Below, one piece after another: positions 63,784 to 64,000 of a stretch of 64,000 nt of DNA. The DNA comes from Polaribacter gangjinensis. GTDB taxonomy: Bacteria > Bacteroidota > Bacteroidia > Flavobacteriales > Flavobacteriaceae. The notes beneath the pieces were generated by a model. That model had not been told where the DNA came from. It made no database searches and worked only from the letters and a program-made list of their open reading frames with translations. Position numbers and translations under genes: made by a program. The stretch lies in contig NZ_CP150662.1 of NCBI RefSeq assembly GCF_038024125.1, positions 637,501 through 701,500 of the forward strand, given 5' to 3'. Numbering within the stretch: position 1 is the first letter of the stretch; every line of letters starts with the position of its first letter.

Positions 63784-64000
63784 TTAATAAGCGTCAACAT
63801 CAATAACAAAACGAATCGACCTAAACTCTTTCACGGCCTCAAAGGTATTTCGAATTTTTTGTAATTGTTTTTTTGTAGCAGAAAGTGATTGTTTTGGCGG
63901 AATTTTAATCACCAAATTTTTAATATGTTGGTTTCTAATTCTTGAAACTGATGGGGCTGAAGGTCCTAAAACATGTTCTCCAAATACGCCTTGCAATGTT
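63784..64000 (-). CDS. priA: Primosomal protein N' (PriA), C-terminus only
   Basis: The last 70 or so residues of a protein whose start lies beyond the window. GEHVLGPSAPSVSRIRNQHIK and FRSIRFVIDVDAY at the very end are the conserved C-terminal region of PriA, the 3'-5' helicase that restarts stalled replication forks. The stop is at 63784. Confidence 0.9.
   Translation of the reverse strand, partial: TLQGVFGEHVLGPSAPSVSRIRNQHIKNLVIKIPPKQSLSATKKQLQKIRNTFEAVKEFRSIRFVIDVDAY

Overview
The window looks like a chromosomal segment of a member of the Flavobacteriaceae (Bacteroidota). The DNA is AT-rich. Many genes are preceded by the Bacteroidota -7 box TAnnTTTG rather than a Shine-Dalgarno sequence. 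It also carries a PorX regulator and a T9SS type A sorted protein, HU-HIG type DNA-binding proteins, TPR/LytS-like kinases with LytTR regulators, and Rcp1-type response regulators. Genus and species cannot be read from the sequence.

Layout. 0-14 kb: an HD-domain phosphohydrolase (cut by the window start), porX, a T9SS-secreted repeat protein, a TPR histidine kinase with a LytTR regulator, a patatin-like phospholipase, katG with a palindromic operator-like region, a CDF metal transporter, a methyltransferase, a ClC channel and tRNA-Ala(GGC). 14-20 kb: a cold-shock protein, then a TetR-ABC-HlyD-TolC export operon whose ABC ATPase has lost most catalytic motifs. 20-31 kb: housekeeping and small enzymes (MaoC, TRIC channel, DEAD helicase, thioesterase, MATE, DUF families, AlkA-like glycosylase, SDR, GNAT).

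31-40 kb is an accessory island bounded by two HU-HIG genes. It holds a single-chain type IIG-like restriction-modification enzyme with an in-frame HUH/Y1 (REP-transposase-like) domain between its methylase motifs, perfect 20-bp palindromes both inside that domain and just past the stop codon, a broken GIY-YIG-like gene, and three consecutive cassettes on the minus strand. These carry an unknown 271-residue protein, a CD-NTase-like nucleotidyltransferase with a membrane-anchored partner, and a zinc-ribbon TIR protein. The cassettes are separated by attC-like imperfect hairpins, and each cassette has complementary ends as integron cassettes do. No integrase is present in the window.

40-47 kb: secreted and membrane proteins of unknown function (alpha-solenoid, MORN, WG-like) and a SulP transporter. 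47-51 kb: tsaE, an alanine-dehydrogenase-like paralogue, small proteins and a sirtuin. 51-55 kb: a probable nitric-oxide-type signalling operon (response regulator, H-NOX/kinase remnant, FIST/NosP-like sensor, kinase, Hpt, LytTR regulator). The remnant joins the first residues of an H-NOX protein to the last part of a kinase. Paired repeats CGATGAAT/CGACGAAT lie upstream of this operon and again upstream of a possible small RNA just beyond its end. 55-64 kb: rpsF-rpsR-rplI, a sterol desaturase family protein, canonical alanine dehydrogenase, an SGNH hydrolase, a multi-PAS kinase with its response regulator, and the end of priA.
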